This document shows positions 30,176-60,100 of a DNA stretch of 64,000 bases, one piece after another. Position numbers and translations under genes: made by a program. The stretch is from assembly GCF_002078875.1 (NCBI RefSeq), contig NC_034409.1:13989111-14053110 (forward strand), given 5' to 3'. A model generated the notes under the pieces. That model was not told the origin of the DNA and did not search any database. It worked only from the letters and a program-made list of their open reading frames with translations. The DNA comes from Numida meleagris (lineage: Eukaryota; Chordata; Aves; Galliformes; Numididae). Positions within the stretch are counted from its first letter, which is position 1; each line of letters opens with the position of its first letter.

Positions 30176-30844
30176 AAGTTACTAAACACATAGTGTTTCC
30201 TGTGGCTTGGGAAAGACATGCCTGGCAAACAAGGGGTGGTGGGGAAATGGAAGATGGCACGTCAGGTTTCACTGGTGGTATCAGCATGGGCAGGATCCTG
30301 GCTTTGTTGGTTTGCTGGCTGTGGCTCACATTGCTTTGGCTGCTTGAGGCCTGGAGCATACTATGCTCACCATGGAGGTTGCCATATGAAGTATGGGAGT
30401 CTCTAATAAGCGCAGCTTCAGATGGCAAGGCAGAATATCTAGCATCAGCCTTTCTTACTTTGAGGTAAAAATTTATCAAAGAAAGTGCTTTAGGAAAGTG
30501 GCACATGATTGCTTGGTGGAAGTGGTTCTTTCCTAATTCCGGGTGTTTCAAGGAGCTAGTGGGAAGTAAACTAGAGGAAGCCTTAGCTTACACACATCTC
30601 AACAGCCTTTCCTTTCCTACAGTATAACAATCACCTGAATGATTGCCTTTGCGTGTAATTGACTTGGGAGGGAATTATTCTTTACAATCATATCACAGCC
30701 TACAAAGTCATTTTCATGCTCTTCTCATGCTGGTTTACTATACGGGTTCTTGTCTAAAAGTGCCTTTGGGCTGGACCCCACTGTAGCATGGGAGAAACTA
30801 ACAAAACTTTTTCCACATCTTTCCCAGTTCCACACAGGCTGTTT

Positions 30845-31712
30845 TCATAGAATCATAGAATTAGCTAGTGTAGCGATCAGAAGGACTAACGCAATAGAAA
30901 TAGTGTTACAAAAAAGTGGAAGGAAAATCAGTGCTCACCCAGATCAGAAGATTATGGGCTCGCAGGGAAAGGCTTCCACCAAGGAGGGATCTCCAGGAAG
31001 GGCAGTCAGCCCTTAAATGAGGCCTAAATTCACCTAATGAGGTGAATTGCCTTCACCTGTGCTCCCAGGGCTGACTGGGTCTTTCCTCCAGGTGCTCAAT
31101 CAGTGGTTCCGGTCATGACTCAGCAGTTTCCATACAGCTAGGTTGGAAAAGACCTACAAGATCATCCAGTCCATCCATTCACCTACCACCAATAACCCCA
31201 CTAAACCATGTCTCTCAACACAACATCTAAATATTTCTTGAACACCTCCAGGGACGGTGACTCAACAACCTCCCTGGGCAGCCCGTTCCAGCGCCTGACC
31301 ACTCTTTCAGAAAAGTAGTGTTTCCTAATGTCCAGACTAAATCTCCCCTGGCGCAACTTGAGGCCATTCCCCTTCATCCTGTCACTAGTTACAAGAGAGA
31401 AGAGGCCAACCCCCAGCTCACTACAACCTCCCTTCATGTAGTTAGAGCAATAAGGTCTCCCCTGAGCCTCCTCTTCTCCAGACTGAACAATCCCAGCTCC
31501 CTCAGCCGCTCCTCATCAGGCCTGTGCTCCAGACCCCTCACCAGCTTCGTCGCCCTCCTCTGAACACGCTCCAGGGCCTCAACGTCTTTCTTGCAGTGAG
31601 GAGCCCAAAACTGGACACAGTACTTGAGGTGAGGCCTCACCAGTGCTGAGTACAGAGGGACAATTACTTCCCTACTCCTACTGGCAACACTGTTTCTGAT
31701 ACAAAGCCATTG
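30845..31712 (-). repeat. CR1 LINE, minus strand, interrupted by an LTR
   Basis: The tail side (30845-30868, 'tcatagaatcatagaattag') and the body (31137-31712, starting 'gctaggttggaaaagaccta') are one CR1 separated by 268 bp of unrelated sequence. The body encodes on the minus strand [34 protein letters not shown] and [13 protein letters not shown], the C-terminal part of CR1 ORF2. It is fairly well preserved, so moderately young, but 5'-truncated. Confidence 0.92.
30869..31136. mobile_element. Candidate solo LTR (268 bp) inserted in a CR1
   Basis: The segment begins TGTA and ends TACA, with the 5-bp direct repeat GCTAG on both sides (30864-30868 and 31137-31141). Removing the segment and one GCTAG restores a continuous CR1. 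TG...CA ends and a 4-6 bp duplication are the hallmarks of retroviral-type LTR insertion. No internal retroviral genes are present, so it would be a solo LTR left after recombination. Read on the minus strand, ATTTAAGG at about its middle could be a TATA-like element, but no AATAAA was seen. Orientation and family are not established. Confidence 0.7.
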
Positions 31713-34700
31713 GTCAGGAATGGAACATGCACATGCTTTCTTCTACAGGTAGAAGCAGAGGACCACCAAAAATGCAATTCTTTTTTTCTCCAGCGATCAG
31801 GATGGCAGCAGGACACATATTTCATACAGTGCTGTACTTCCACAGTGGATGCAAGACTCAGCATTGCAGCCTCTGAACACTTAAGGACTTTGCCTTGCTA
31901 TTCTGCATGCAGTGCAGCCTCATTGTCTGATGGGATCTGCTGTGGGTGCAAAGCCTCTGGAATCTGGCTGAGATGGGTGAGTTAAGAAGCAGCTACAGAA
32001 ATCAAGCTAAGAGAGTATTCAACTACATTTTAGTAGTCCCTAGAAAGATTATAACTGTATGTTTCAGCATATATCATGGCATGTATAATTTTCAAGAGAA
32101 CAAATACTCTTAGCTTTGCCAGACCCTGGTCTTTATTAGTATTAGTTTGTGACCGTAAGTCAGGACATGAAAGGCTGCACAGGGACAGCTTTCTCTTCTT
32201 CTGGTTTTACTGTGTTAATCTATTTGCTTTGGTCTGAAGGTGTGGTGCAAAGATTGCAAAACCTTGTGTGGGGTGAAATCTTCCTTTTATCTTGTGCAGA
32301 TGTATAGCTGCAATAGAAGCAAGTAATGGTCTTCAAGCAATGGTGCTGCAGGTGAAGCTGCAATAAAAGTGTGGGACGAATGGTAGCTTTAACGAAGTTT
32401 GTCATTGGCATTTGGCTTAACGAGTTGCTATAAGCCTTGACAAATGGATTAAGGTTAGAATGGTGCACAGTAACAGACCACTGCTTTGTTATCTCAGGGA
32501 CACGGCCACACTCCGCTTTGGTTGAACAGCTTCAATGCTTTTGCAGCAGATTATAGGATAGACTTGAACCTGCTCAGCTGAGACAGAAATCGCAGGGAGG
32601 CACCCTCACCAGAGGGAGATTAGCTGTCAAGCTCTGACCCTTCAGTGATTTATGGACATATCCCTACCCAAAGCCATTTAACCCCCAGTTTATCCTCTTA
32701 AATTGCAGGATAGGCCATCCTTCTGTCACCAAACACCAAGCTGCAATTCCTTATGCACAAACTAGGGTAGCATCTTTTAGGAACACGGAAAACTCCCTCA
32801 AAAGGAAGTGTGCTAGCTGCTGCTGCTTCAGTCAGCTGAGGAAATTGCATCACAATGACCCTCAGAAAACAGCTTCTCTGGTTTCCCTTTTGCAGAAAAA
32901 GGAAGGAAGTTCAAAGCTGATATTCTTCACTTTTTCTTAGAATGAAAGGAAGCCTTATAAGGCTTAGAGTTCTCACAATGCACCTGACCTTTTTTGAGGA
33001 TAGGGATACTCAGCCACCATAAAATAAGTTACCTTGTCCCTTTTCATACAAAAGAGGTGATGTTAAACCTTTAAATAGCTGCATTAATAACTGAGTAATA
33101 AGTAAGTGAAAACATGCATCCCTTAGATCCTTCCACACATTATCATCTACTTGAATTTCTTAAATACTGTAGTTAGAGAAAATGCAGAAGCCATTATACC
33201 TTATAATTACCTGGCTATAGGCAACGTGTTTGTTAACTAGACACAAGCAAACTGCCAAGAACTGGATCATCAGAACTCACAGTATTCATCAATGAAACAT
33301 AAGAAAATGCAAACAGTTAAATATACAAATAAAGTATGCTTGTGTAATTGCGTATAGAGATCCAGGAAGCACATTGTTGCAGATACAATCCAAACTGCTC
33401 GAGAACATGCTGTACAGTCCAAATGTTCTGATTTCTTACTCAAATGGAAACCAGCGATAGACTTCTGCTACCGCCCCTCGCGTCAGAAGGGTTGTAGGAG
33501 AGGGAGATACAAATATTGCTGGAGGTGTGAAAGGCTCTTCCCTCCCGCTCCAGCCAGGAGCAGGATAGAGAACTTCAGTTCTGATTTTAGGAAACCTCAC
33601 CATGAATTGAAAAGTTTAAAAATTGTATTTAAAAAGCAGTTATGAGTACTCAGATAAAGAGCTGTAAGGAAATGATATAGGATAAAGTACATTACTTGAG
33701 AAGAATCCTATAGACTTCACTCTCAAATCCTTTGCATTGCTCCGCATTGTCTTACAGCAGAAACCAGCAGAAATAACGCTACAGGAAAAGACCTTTCAGA
33801 GGTGCTTTATTGCTATGTGCTTCTCATCTCTTTCCATATAAACAAGTATGTCAGATTAATGTGACGGGTGCTTTTAAATCACTAACAAGGTTGGCTGTGC
33901 TATCAGTAAAAAGAGGGAAAAATGAACATGGTATCTATGGAACAGTTGTGATTTCACTAAGCGTGACTTTACGGATCATCTTTAATATCAGTGTTTCTTC
34001 ACTTCTGGTGGCCAAGTCCTTGAGGAGGCACTGTGGGGCTCTCCCCGTGACTCGCCTCTGTCCGTCAGGTTTATGACAAGGGGATCACCTCGCACTAAGC
34101 TGCTCACAAACTTCAGAGCAGGTGTATGCCTACAGGATGCTGTTGGGACTCACAGGGACAAGCAGAAACATGCAGTATTGCGTAGAGATACAATTACCAT
34201 TAATTAAATATCAATGCAGTTTCAGCTTTTGAGTATCTCAGCACAGGTATCGTTTTAATCGTTAGAGCAGAACGGGGGGACACAGAGAGCCACATTTGCA
34301 AGTCCCTTGCTTTCTCCTACACAGCTTGGGGCTTGAAACTTCCTTGCAGACTCCGTTGAGTGATGGTCTGGGAGCCCACCAATGCACATCTCAACATCAC
34401 CAGTCACTTCTAACTTCCACAAAGGCTGCTTTACAGTGAGAAGAGCTGGAATGTTGCAGCTGGACATTTCTACCAGCAGAGAAAGGAGGAAGAGCTCTGC
34501 CTAACCCCCACTCAGGGTGCACACATTCTCTGTGACAACAATGTAACAGAGACTTTAAAGGCAAGTGTTCAAGGCCATTGCTGTAGGCTACAGGTACCCT
34601 TCTTGTATTCCAGCGTGACGTGAAGGGGCAGGCAACAAATAAAAATAAGTAACCTTTACACTCCTATTAGATTGCATTGAAGGTACATTCTGCCATTTAA

Positions 34701-34838
34701 AGTTCTGTAGGAACTAAAAGTGCAGTTTCTTCCAGTTATGAATATCCCGTTCAAAGGGACTGGAGCTATTCTCTCTACTAAGAGACGATATTTCTGATAG
34801 ATACCAAAGCACTTTAGTAGCTGTCCACATGAAAAACC
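31713..34838. other. Spacer between the LTR/CR1 block and NAMPT 3' end, no gene seen
   Basis: About 3.1 kb, AT-rich from 32.9 kb onward, without a recognised gene or CR1. An additional minus-strand AATAAA lies near 33806-33811 and could serve a rare longer NAMPT transcript. Confidence 0.4.
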
Positions 34839-34844
34839 TTTATT
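34839..34844 (-). terminator. NAMPT: Candidate distal NAMPT poly(A) signal AATAAA
   Basis: The plus strand has 'cctttatttgag', giving AATAAA on the minus strand about 3.14 kb after the stop codon. It was chosen for its distance matching the mammalian 3'UTR length; cleavage would fall near 34815-34830. Other copies of the hexamer lie upstream in the UTR. Confidence 0.45.
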
Positions 34845-37800
34845 TGAGAAAGGATTACGTGAAATGTAGACAGCGGATAAGGCCTTATAGTGAATCCAAT
34901 CATAAGTGCTCCATCTTTAAGCAGAAGCACACAAGATATTGAACCACAGACATGCTCACACTCAGCAAGAAAAATATTGAAAAGGAAAATGAGTCCAGTT
35001 TTCCTTCTCTTCTTTAGAGCAAAGTTGACCACAAACTGCATGCAGGCTGACAGAGCAGCTCTTCTACAGCGGACTGTGAGAGCACTGCTATGCTCCCATC
35101 TGTTCAGCAACAAGGAGCACAAGAATGAAATCTGATGCCCAACATCACAACTTTAAGACACAGGCAAATGGCTCTTATTTTCACTGCCAGAACTAAACTT
35201 TATTTCCATGTGTATTACATACTGGTATTTGATGCCAAGTACATTAGAATTACTTTAACAGAGGATTTAAGTGAGGAATATTTATTCTTCACTAAACAGG
35301 TTAAGAAGGAATGTAAAAACCTACAGGAAAAAATGTTTCAACTTCGTTTTGATTTTGGCAATCCAAACAGTTAAGTACCTTTCTCTTCTCTCCTCCCATC
35401 TTTCAAAGTAGGAAAAAACCCCATCTTTTCATAATCATGCAGCTCAAGAAAAATAGTTTTATAAAATCCATTTCTTATGCTAAATATGATTACAAATAAA
35501 GTATTAACACAAAACTCCCAATACCTATTTTTAAATACAAATACTGTGTTATATTATGAAATGGGGATAATTAAAATATATCGATGACTACAAATCTAGT
35601 AATTTAAAGCAAGCTTAAACATGCCGTTTGCTTTTATGTGGAAGAATTAGGATACCGTATGGTTTAAGCACTGCAGTAACTTCTGTCAACTCCTGGATGC
35701 CCAGAACGACAAACTGTCAAACACACAGAAACACGTATTTGGGTCTGAATAGCACCAGGTGTTTTTCTCCCCAAGTCCCCTCCTTTAAAATATATCAGCA
35801 TTTACCAAGATGAGTGACATGACAACCTTCCAAGAGTGACGTGCACACACAGAGAATTTGCTTTAAGACTCCAACCAGCAAGCTACATTTTAGACAACAC
35901 TGAACAAATACTGATGCACATCATGATACAAAAGAAAACAGTGCTTCCACAGCATACCCTCAGTTCCCAAATACAAAAATATCAGTTATGGGTAGTTAAT
36001 AGTTATCAAAAATTTTATTGGTACAGAATGAAAGCAGCATTTACTTTTTTCCTTTTAAACTGTACATCATAAAATTCCCTAGTACACACGTGGAGGAGTA
36101 AAATAGGCTCTGTACTATTGACCTGCTATTGGTACCAAGTCCAGATTTAAATCCCTTCTTGGCCAAATACAAACAGTATCACTAATAGCAAAGGGAAGGT
36201 AGTTCCTCAGCGTGGAAGGTCAGCATTTAAAGTTTTACTAGAGCGCTATTTTTGAAACAATACATCACTTAAATGTATAATTACATACACTAAGGGTGGA
36301 AAACAAGATTTTATTAACAAGAACTATTGAGATCGGGCATAAATATCTTAACCACAAACCCTAGAAAGATTCTAAATGCTTTGATGTGGCCCTTTTTGGT
36401 GAGAGAAAAACAATAAAGTATGGCTTTTCAATCTTCCTTTAAATGCATGTTTTGTATAACTTTTCTAGGCTTAAGAGATTTCAGAGGACCTCTAACATTT
36501 TCCTTTAACATCATTTCCTAATTAGAAGCATTAATTACATCAGTATATGAAGTCATCGATAGTTGATCATTAAAATAATACAGAAGCCGTTTGCTTTTGC
36601 TGTTGTTGTTGTTTTGTTTTGTTTTTTTTTTAAGAAAGGGAGGTATTCCTTCTGTAGCGAGAGCCAGCCTACAGTACTAACATTTCAGAGGTTACTACAT
36701 AGCTTCTCAAATGAAATCCTCAACAGTTTCGTTTTCCAGCAGATATTTAAGTCAAGCACACGCAGAGAGCTCGTACAATCAGGTGCAGACAGGTCAGAAG
36801 TCTCTCGAACACTGCTTACAGTTACCCTCTGCAAAATGGAAGCCCCTCCTCGCCCCAGTGAGATGGGGGAGAAGGGGAAACAGCTCTGCCATTCATGTAG
36901 GAGTTTGGCTAGCATAAAGTTTTATTAAAGTTGTTAACAAAAATAGTTAAACATTTTTTACAATTTAACATCCAGTCTGACAAAAGGCAAATCAATGAAA
37001 AAAATACAAAAAAGTAAAAAAGTGCACTACCGAGTCCAGTATTCTGCTTTAAAGTCATGTCACTTACAGTATATGAAAAATAAACCCAGAAGTGTAATTA
37101 CTTTAAAATACACCGCTTCCATATTTCAATATTTTACACATATATTCTATAGTGGAAGAGGAGATCTCTTAAAAACTTTACTCTTAAAATACTGAGGTGC
37201 ATATGCCAAGTGGGATAGACTTGGCAAGTTAAGTTGCAGTAGAGAATCCTTTCAAATTTGGCATTCCATTTACATACCTTACTGCGCCAGCAAGGCCTGT
37301 AAGTACCTAAACCTTCTAAAAAGAACAGGAATTTTCTTCGCTGCAGATTAACTAATACAGACAACTACAAGAAACGGTGAGGTCAGCAATTCTAAAGGAT
37401 CTTAAGGAGATACAAGTCCTGATTTAGTCGTCAAATGGTACAATGTCACAACAAACTTTAAGGCCGTGTTTTATTTGCTGATTAATGGACAAAAGGCAAT
37501 GGATTCTCCCCCCCACCAAATATTTTCTTGAAAGTCTGTGCTCATAAAAATCATGAAAAGTTGGAAAGACTTAATTATTGAAACTTTAAATATATTTTAC
37601 ACAATCTTGTTTGTACAAAAATACAAGTTAAATATAAACATAAAGCAATCATGATAATTTTATGTAAATCCATTTTGTGATATTCTGTTATATATAAAAA
37701 AGTTCAGCTCTGTCTCATTTGTGAAAAGATCAATACCAGATTGAATCACTACTGGCAAAGGGCCCTAAAAAGCACACTTTAGCATTAAATATGTTTTACA

Positions 37801-37984
37801 ATGTAAGTACCATTTCCTGATTTTATCTTTTCTAAAGGCTGGCAAAAGATAGGGCAGTATGTCCATAAACCAACAAATAATTTGGCTACAATGTCATAAA
37901 ACACAAACACACAGATCTGTACAGTAAATCCAGTAGCTATGCAGTACATACTTGTTACACACATACACAGACATGGAATGAAAC
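34839..37984 (-). other. NAMPT: Probable NAMPT 3'UTR, AU-rich
   Basis: It is about 3.1 kb from the NAMPT stop to a minus-strand AATAAA at 34839-34844. Human NAMPT also has a 3'UTR of roughly this size, so this signal is the best guess for the main end. Further AATAAA hexamers on the minus strand near 35199, 36013, 36309 and 36920 could give shorter forms. Many AUUUA pentamers occur on the transcript strand (for example near 37590, 37625, 37665 and 37787), fitting an mRNA controlled through stability. No repeats were recognised inside it. Confidence 0.6.
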
Positions 37985-53695
<15,711 letters not shown>

Positions 53696-56600
53696 CTACA
53701 TTAAGAAAATCATCAGTAAGTGCTTGAAACAACACTATAAAACACAAGAGAAATCAAAAGTCATTGGGCATATCGGGGTTTTCAGCAGAGCTCTGACTTC
53801 ATATGTTAAAGCTTACAGGAACTCCAACTCTTCTGACCTATTCCTCCATTCACACTCCACACAGTATGCATTTAGGGGATGTCCCCTCCTGCAGTCTTCT
53901 TAGATTTTCAGTTCAGAAGTCTGTCTCCCTTATCTTACTTTCTTTGTTTCTGCATCAAGGCTTTTTTTCCCCCAGTATCCTTCACGGTCAGCGCTTCCAC
54001 CACCCCCACAACTTTGCTTTGAATAACTGGGAAAGTCACCACAGCCTGGGTTTTAGGAGCAGCGCTGAGCACTCACCTGCCCAGCCAGTTTTCTCTCCAC
54101 TGCACAATGCTTCCTGCAGCTATTGGGCTTGGCCACAAAGTTGTCTGCCACTACCAACCTGGAAGTATCTGCTTGTATTTAATTGAAGGGTTAAGGCTAT
54201 AGTCACATAGCTCAAGTGAAAGCCATACAGGCTCAAGAAGGCATTTACCCAAAGGTCTCATTCACCATGATCAGAGAGGACTTCCCAAACGCAGATTATG
54301 TTAATGAGGACTCACAAACCTGCTACTATTGGGAATGCTATTATAACAATGCTACTATTGGAAAAGAGCTGCCTGAGGTTTGTACCTCCCCACAACCTCT
54401 CATCCTATGGCAGAGTCAAGCACCACCACACAACAAAATCTGAAAAGGTGCTAAGGGCACATCCAAATTTGTCTGAAAAGCCCAGATTTAACCATGAGAT
54501 CAGAGTAATTTAATTGCTGCTACTTCTTACCCTAAATAATCTTTAAAAGTGTCATTTCTAATACTACAAGAAACTGGAAAAGGAATAACTGAACATTTCT
54601 TCTTTGTTGTCCTGTCTTTCTAAACTGCGCCTCTGACACATTCAAAACAAAATATTTGAGTTTCCATTACCTGTATTGCTAAAACTGTATATTAAGAATT
54701 TTAAAAACAGTGGCTTCTTTTCCTCTCAAATGTCACTTCTATTCAGTATTTTGCTCAGCTTCGATAATCAACTAGACTGCTCAGTTGCATTTTCTGGTTG
54801 TTCTATAGCAGCAGTTGTGCTTGGGTTTCCAATGCTGCAAGGAACAGTCAAATAAATGAAAAGGTCAATTTATAGATCTTTCCATTATCTTTACTTGTGT
54901 GAAGTTTCCAAGGCCAATCAAATAAAATCCAAGCTTGTCACTGCAAGTTATCTGCCTTCGCTTCAAACAAAGAACTGCTGAGCAGACATCAACGGAGCAC
55001 AACCTATTCTGCTCCAATTTCACAGCCGCTCCAAAGGGAGAATTACTGACTAGCTTTTAGACTTAGTTCTAGCTATTTGGAAACATCTCAATCCATAAAC
55101 TCTAACCTGCCTGTCCCCAGTTCTAGGCAGAACTTCCAAAAAAAAGTAACAATGGCAACTCAGACAGTTCTGTTCACACATAAGCACACAAACACAAAAC
55201 CCACAACCACAAAAGCCTACTATGGAGCATTCTGAAAAAATATCATGTCCTTCTGACTAACGGGAGTATGAACATATGCACAATTCCCTTACAAAAAAAA
55301 AAGTTATTAAATGGTCTCAGAGGAAAACATATAACAAGCCAAAAGGTTCATTTACTTAAAGACACAGAGAGCAGAACTCCTCGCTTCATGCTGTTGCCAC
55401 ACAAATTACTGTGACTGTATGAGAAGTTTTGGTCTTTCTTGTGACCGTGTAAGGGACTGGACTTCAAGCTGGACCTTCATTTTATTGTATCTCTTAGGAA
55501 CACTGCCTGATTTTGTTTTCATTCTTCATCCTACTGGGATGCAACAGCTTCACGACTTCAGAGTGAGCACTCAGTGCAGAGCTGAGTGCTCACAAACAAA
55601 GATGCATACAGCAGACACCCCAAGAACAATTCCCAGACCAGTATCTGAATTCCTGGAATGCACTCTGGAACAAAGCAATGTAATGTTGTTTTATCCACAA
55701 TGATTCAAACAAGGCAAAACACTACATCCACGTGAGAATGTTTACTCAAGTCTCTTTAATAAGGTTTAATGATCCAAGTTACTAACAGGGGCAGGTTGCT
55801 GCAATTTAACATCTGCCTTATAACAAAAGCTTGCATGATCATCTGCTACTGCCTTTGAAAAAAATCTCTGGCTTCAGTCACTTAAAGAAATCTCCTCCAG
55901 CTAGACTTTTTTGTCTATCAAATGGGTTACAGGCCCCAAATTAACTTACGGAGTACAATGCACACACTGAGTTGGTGCCACTTTCTCTGGTTGCATTTAA
56001 ACACTTTTCCATAGGGTCTTCCCATTCTAGCTCTGCTTTGAAGCCTAACTGCAGAACACGGTGCTCTGGCAGTATATGAGCAAAACCCGAGGGCTGAAAC
56101 CTGGCTGGAAAACTAACAGCCAAAGGTATCCTTCATGCAGCATGCCTGGGGAGACTGCTCCTCCAGACTACCTTGCAGCAGTTTCAGCCAAAAAAACAAA
56201 GACCAACCAAAACCAAGAAGAACAAAAAACAAAAAGAAAACCCCAAATGCACATCCATCAAACATTAAATAACAGGTTTAGCTAATTTTTCTGCCTTTAG
56301 ATTAGATCTCAGTCTGAAAATATATAGCTATTAATGGCCAGAAAAGAGTTATTTCTCAAGATGCAAACTTAAGTAAGTTTGAAAGAAATTGATACATTTA
56401 TCAATTAAACTTCATCAAGTAGGTGACAGAGATAATTTATTTTACAAGTTATATGTGTAAGCTGTCTTTCTATTCTTCACATATTAGAATCCATTTAAAC
56501 AGTGAAAAATACACATCCCTGGCAATTAAGATATTTCACATCTAACCAGTCTTTGTGACTTTGAATAATTTGTGCTTCCTTTGATATTCCACAAAGCTAT

Positions 56601-57039
56601 GGGTTTCCTCTAAAAAACCAGAGCATCCACTGGGTGCCCACAAGGCCCTCATGCTCTTCTCAGTACTCAGACACAACCACAACCTTACAGCACCACACCT
56701 TCCAACCACTGCCTACTCCAGGCACGCTGTATAGGTGAGTGAGAAGAGAACCACAAGACCCATCTTCCCCTGCTCTTGATGTGTTTAACCATAACGGAAA
56801 GCCTCCAGATTTGCTGCCAAACCTCCAGGTCTCCACTATGCTAAGCCACATCATCATTCCGCACCTCAAGGACTCATCTATCAGCCAGAAGCCTCTTGTT
56901 CAGCCTCTGCTGTGCTTGCAAGCTACCAGGCAGGGCACTGAACCTAGAAGGCACATCTGCCTGCAACGCATCATGGCGGCTCTTCCCATTAGTGGAGATT
57001 TCAGAACATCTAGGGCACAGGAAAATAGCAGGCATTCAC

Positions 57040-57178
57040 TACAGTGATGGTCAGGAGGTTGTGCAGGAAGTCAAAAGGCAGTCTCATCTGGTGGGTGAAA
57101 ATCCTGCCCTCAGCAGGGGAGCACTGAATGGGCTTTGAGGTCCCTTCCAACCCAAGTAATTCTAGGATTCCATAAAAT
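57040..57178 (+). repeat. CR1 LINE 3' end, plus strand
   Basis: It has 'ggttgtgcaggaagtcaaaa', then 'gctttgaggtcccttccaac' and 'ccaagtaattctaggattcc', the normal sense-strand CR1 3' end. It is one of the few plus-oriented copies in the window. Confidence 0.75.
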
Positions 57179-60100
57179 GTCTGGCAGTAAAAAATAAATT
57201 AAAAAAATCTGAAAAAGAGCAAGCCCTAGGAAGCAGGAGCACTTCACAGAAGAGACAGAGAATGCCACTGGAGAAAACAACAACAACAACACCACCACAC
57301 AATCAACCACACAAAAAAAGACTACAAGGCACTTGGACAATAAAAGCTATGCTTTCGAAAATGCCTGAACCTTCCTTGTTGTCAGATGATATTTTGCATC
57401 TCCCTGTATGCTACAGAGTGTAGAAAGAACAATCTATGACAACAGGTGGCATTTGAAATGTATTTCATGTGACTTACAGATTGAGACAGCATTGATAAAA
57501 CTATGCTTTCAGGTAGTGGATGACAGAAGCTGGACCTGTACAGACAGGCTGTTGATAAGCAGCAGTGACTCTAAGCTCTATAGGAAACCCCCGTTTCTAC
57601 AGAAACAAAAACCAAGCAGAAGTTCCTACTGAGATTAAGAGACCCTTACAAGTAAACAGGACTCCAAAGTATGTTCAAAGGTCTTTTGATACTTAGTTCA
57701 AAGACTGCGGCTTAGGTTTCATTTCCACAAATTTCAACAAACAGCCCTAGAACAACCATCTACAACAAGATTATGAATTATGACTGAAATAGAGAACTTT
57801 CATTCTCCAGCTGTGATAGCTGCTTATTAAATTGAATCCAAATAAAGGTGTATACTGGACAAAGAATACCTCTATTCATTTTTCTACTGCGTTTAGTTAA
57901 TACGAAGCACAAAACTGATTTAGAGCAGCCATCCAAGAAAGTACACCAACTATAAGAAATTAAATTTTAAGAGCAATGAATTAAGAGGTACTCGTGACAA
58001 AACATTGAGAATGGAGACAAAGGTTGTGTTTTTTTTTTTAATAGGCTAGGTAACAAACCCTTTGGAATAAGTGTCTATTTACAAGCTTTGTTGTACAAGA
58101 GTTTGCAATGAAATTCTTTAAAAATGTAATTAAGTCCATACACGCCAACCATTTGAGAATATGAGAAACCCAGCTTTGACCTCAGCAGAGAAATCTGGTG
58201 TGCTCACATTCCTGGTGCTCAGCTGGGTGGTATCGTGAACCATCAGAAAGATGCTTCTAAGCTCTGTCTGTAGCAAAGAAAACAAAACCCCATGTATCTA
58301 GCCAGCAGGAGCTGGCCTGTACTATACCTCTATGGGAGATAATACCAGCTCAACTAAGAAGGTACTTGAACTTGCAGTTTGTTTGAAAACTCTTTATTGC
58401 AAAATGGGTATAAAAGAGCCTAGTTCCTGAAAGCCAGATACTGCAGCCAAGCTCAAAGGAGCATGGTCCTAGAAGTCAGTAGGTGGGCCACTCAGCTGAG
58501 GCACTTCATGATCTGCAGCACATCACTAGGGCATGAATTATGGGCTGGTCAATGTCCTGCCAGCCTCGTTCACATGCTAAAATGGGCTATATCCATAACA
58601 GTGTATGTGAAAACTGACCCAGACTCCTTTGTAAGTGACAAACAAAAAGGAGAGCCAAAGCTGTGGGATGTGGTTTTAGAATGGCTTGTTGAACGAACTA
58701 GTACTGGAAAACATTTATCTGGTGGATTGTCACCCCCATATACAGTATGCTGAGTTAGATAACTTTCCTGCAGCGGTGCCTCAAGCATTTATCCTGCAGA
58801 GACTTTTATGAAGCACCTCTAAGATTCTTTCTTGTTCTGGTATTACCTACCATTACCAACTTACGGGAAAAGATGGACACCATGATTGGAAAGACCACTT
58901 CACCTAACTTTATTAGGCTTAACTGATAGAGTGCATCAAAGCACAGGTTACCAATAACTTACATGGAAGACAGTTAACAAACAGCAGAGGAAATGAACCA
59001 GTACTTAGGATAAACTAACACAGGCTATGACTGAGACTGATTTTGTGTCACTTTTAATGCCTCCATATTTTAGTATATCCATCATCTCTTATAGGCTGAA
59101 AAATAAGAGGAGAGTGAGAAAAAAACCAACAACTATGGAATCAGTTAGTACTATGATAAATAATGAAAGCACGTGCATGCAGCCATATTTCTATGGAATC
59201 TGCACACAACAGCAAGAGATGCTCTAAGGGACCACATTCATATTCATCTATCAAGCAAGGTCAAGCGTAAGCACTGTAACTAAAGGTATTCTGAAGCACT
59301 CAGAGAAAATACGTTTTAAAAGTAACGCTTTACAACAGGTTTGTCACCAAAAATTCCCATGTTTTACATCCAAGATTATCATAACAAAGATGACAGAAAT
59401 GCCCTATGCTTACTGTTTACACATTTTTGAATAGTGGTAGAATTTCATGTACGGCTACAAGCTTCACATTCCTTAATCAAACATGAAAAACATTTAACTT
59501 TTCAACAATGAAAGTTAATTTATTTAAAAATTGTCTGAATCCCATACAGTTGCTGCATTCCCATATAACAATGATGATTTGAGGTTTGGAACAGGACTAC
59601 GTGACTGAGTTAAAACTGGGAAGACAACAGACTGTGACATAACGAAGATTGCTTCATACAAGGAATGCCAAGCCAAAAACTCCCAATCCTCCCATTGCCA
59701 GGAGGTAACAGAACACGTTCACATCCTCACCAAAAGATTTTAATTAAATAAATATAGACATATATGTGCTCCTAAGAAGAACAGTTTGCCATCATTAAGT
59801 ACTAATCAAAACCAATAAGGAATACTCATGCCGCTTCCTTGCATACCCACGGCCTTATAAATAAAGAACGCACAGGCTGTCAGAGCCTGAGAACAAACAC
59901 ACACTCACATGAAACGCTTCTGAAGTGGATCCACGTGGAGTAAAAGAAGTCACTGGAATGGCATACTTAAAATTCAACACGGAAGATGCCCACAGTTGGT
60001 TTTTGTTTTATTTTTTTTTTTAAAGAAAAATAAAAGAGAAAAGAAAATATCTTTAAGCTGCCTTGAAGCATCCAGAATTGACACAGATCTCATTTGCAGT

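Noticed and set aside
31434..31640. 68-codon minus-strand open frame with [14 protein letters not shown]
   Set aside because: It is CR1 ORF2 sequence, part of the repeat at 30845-31712.
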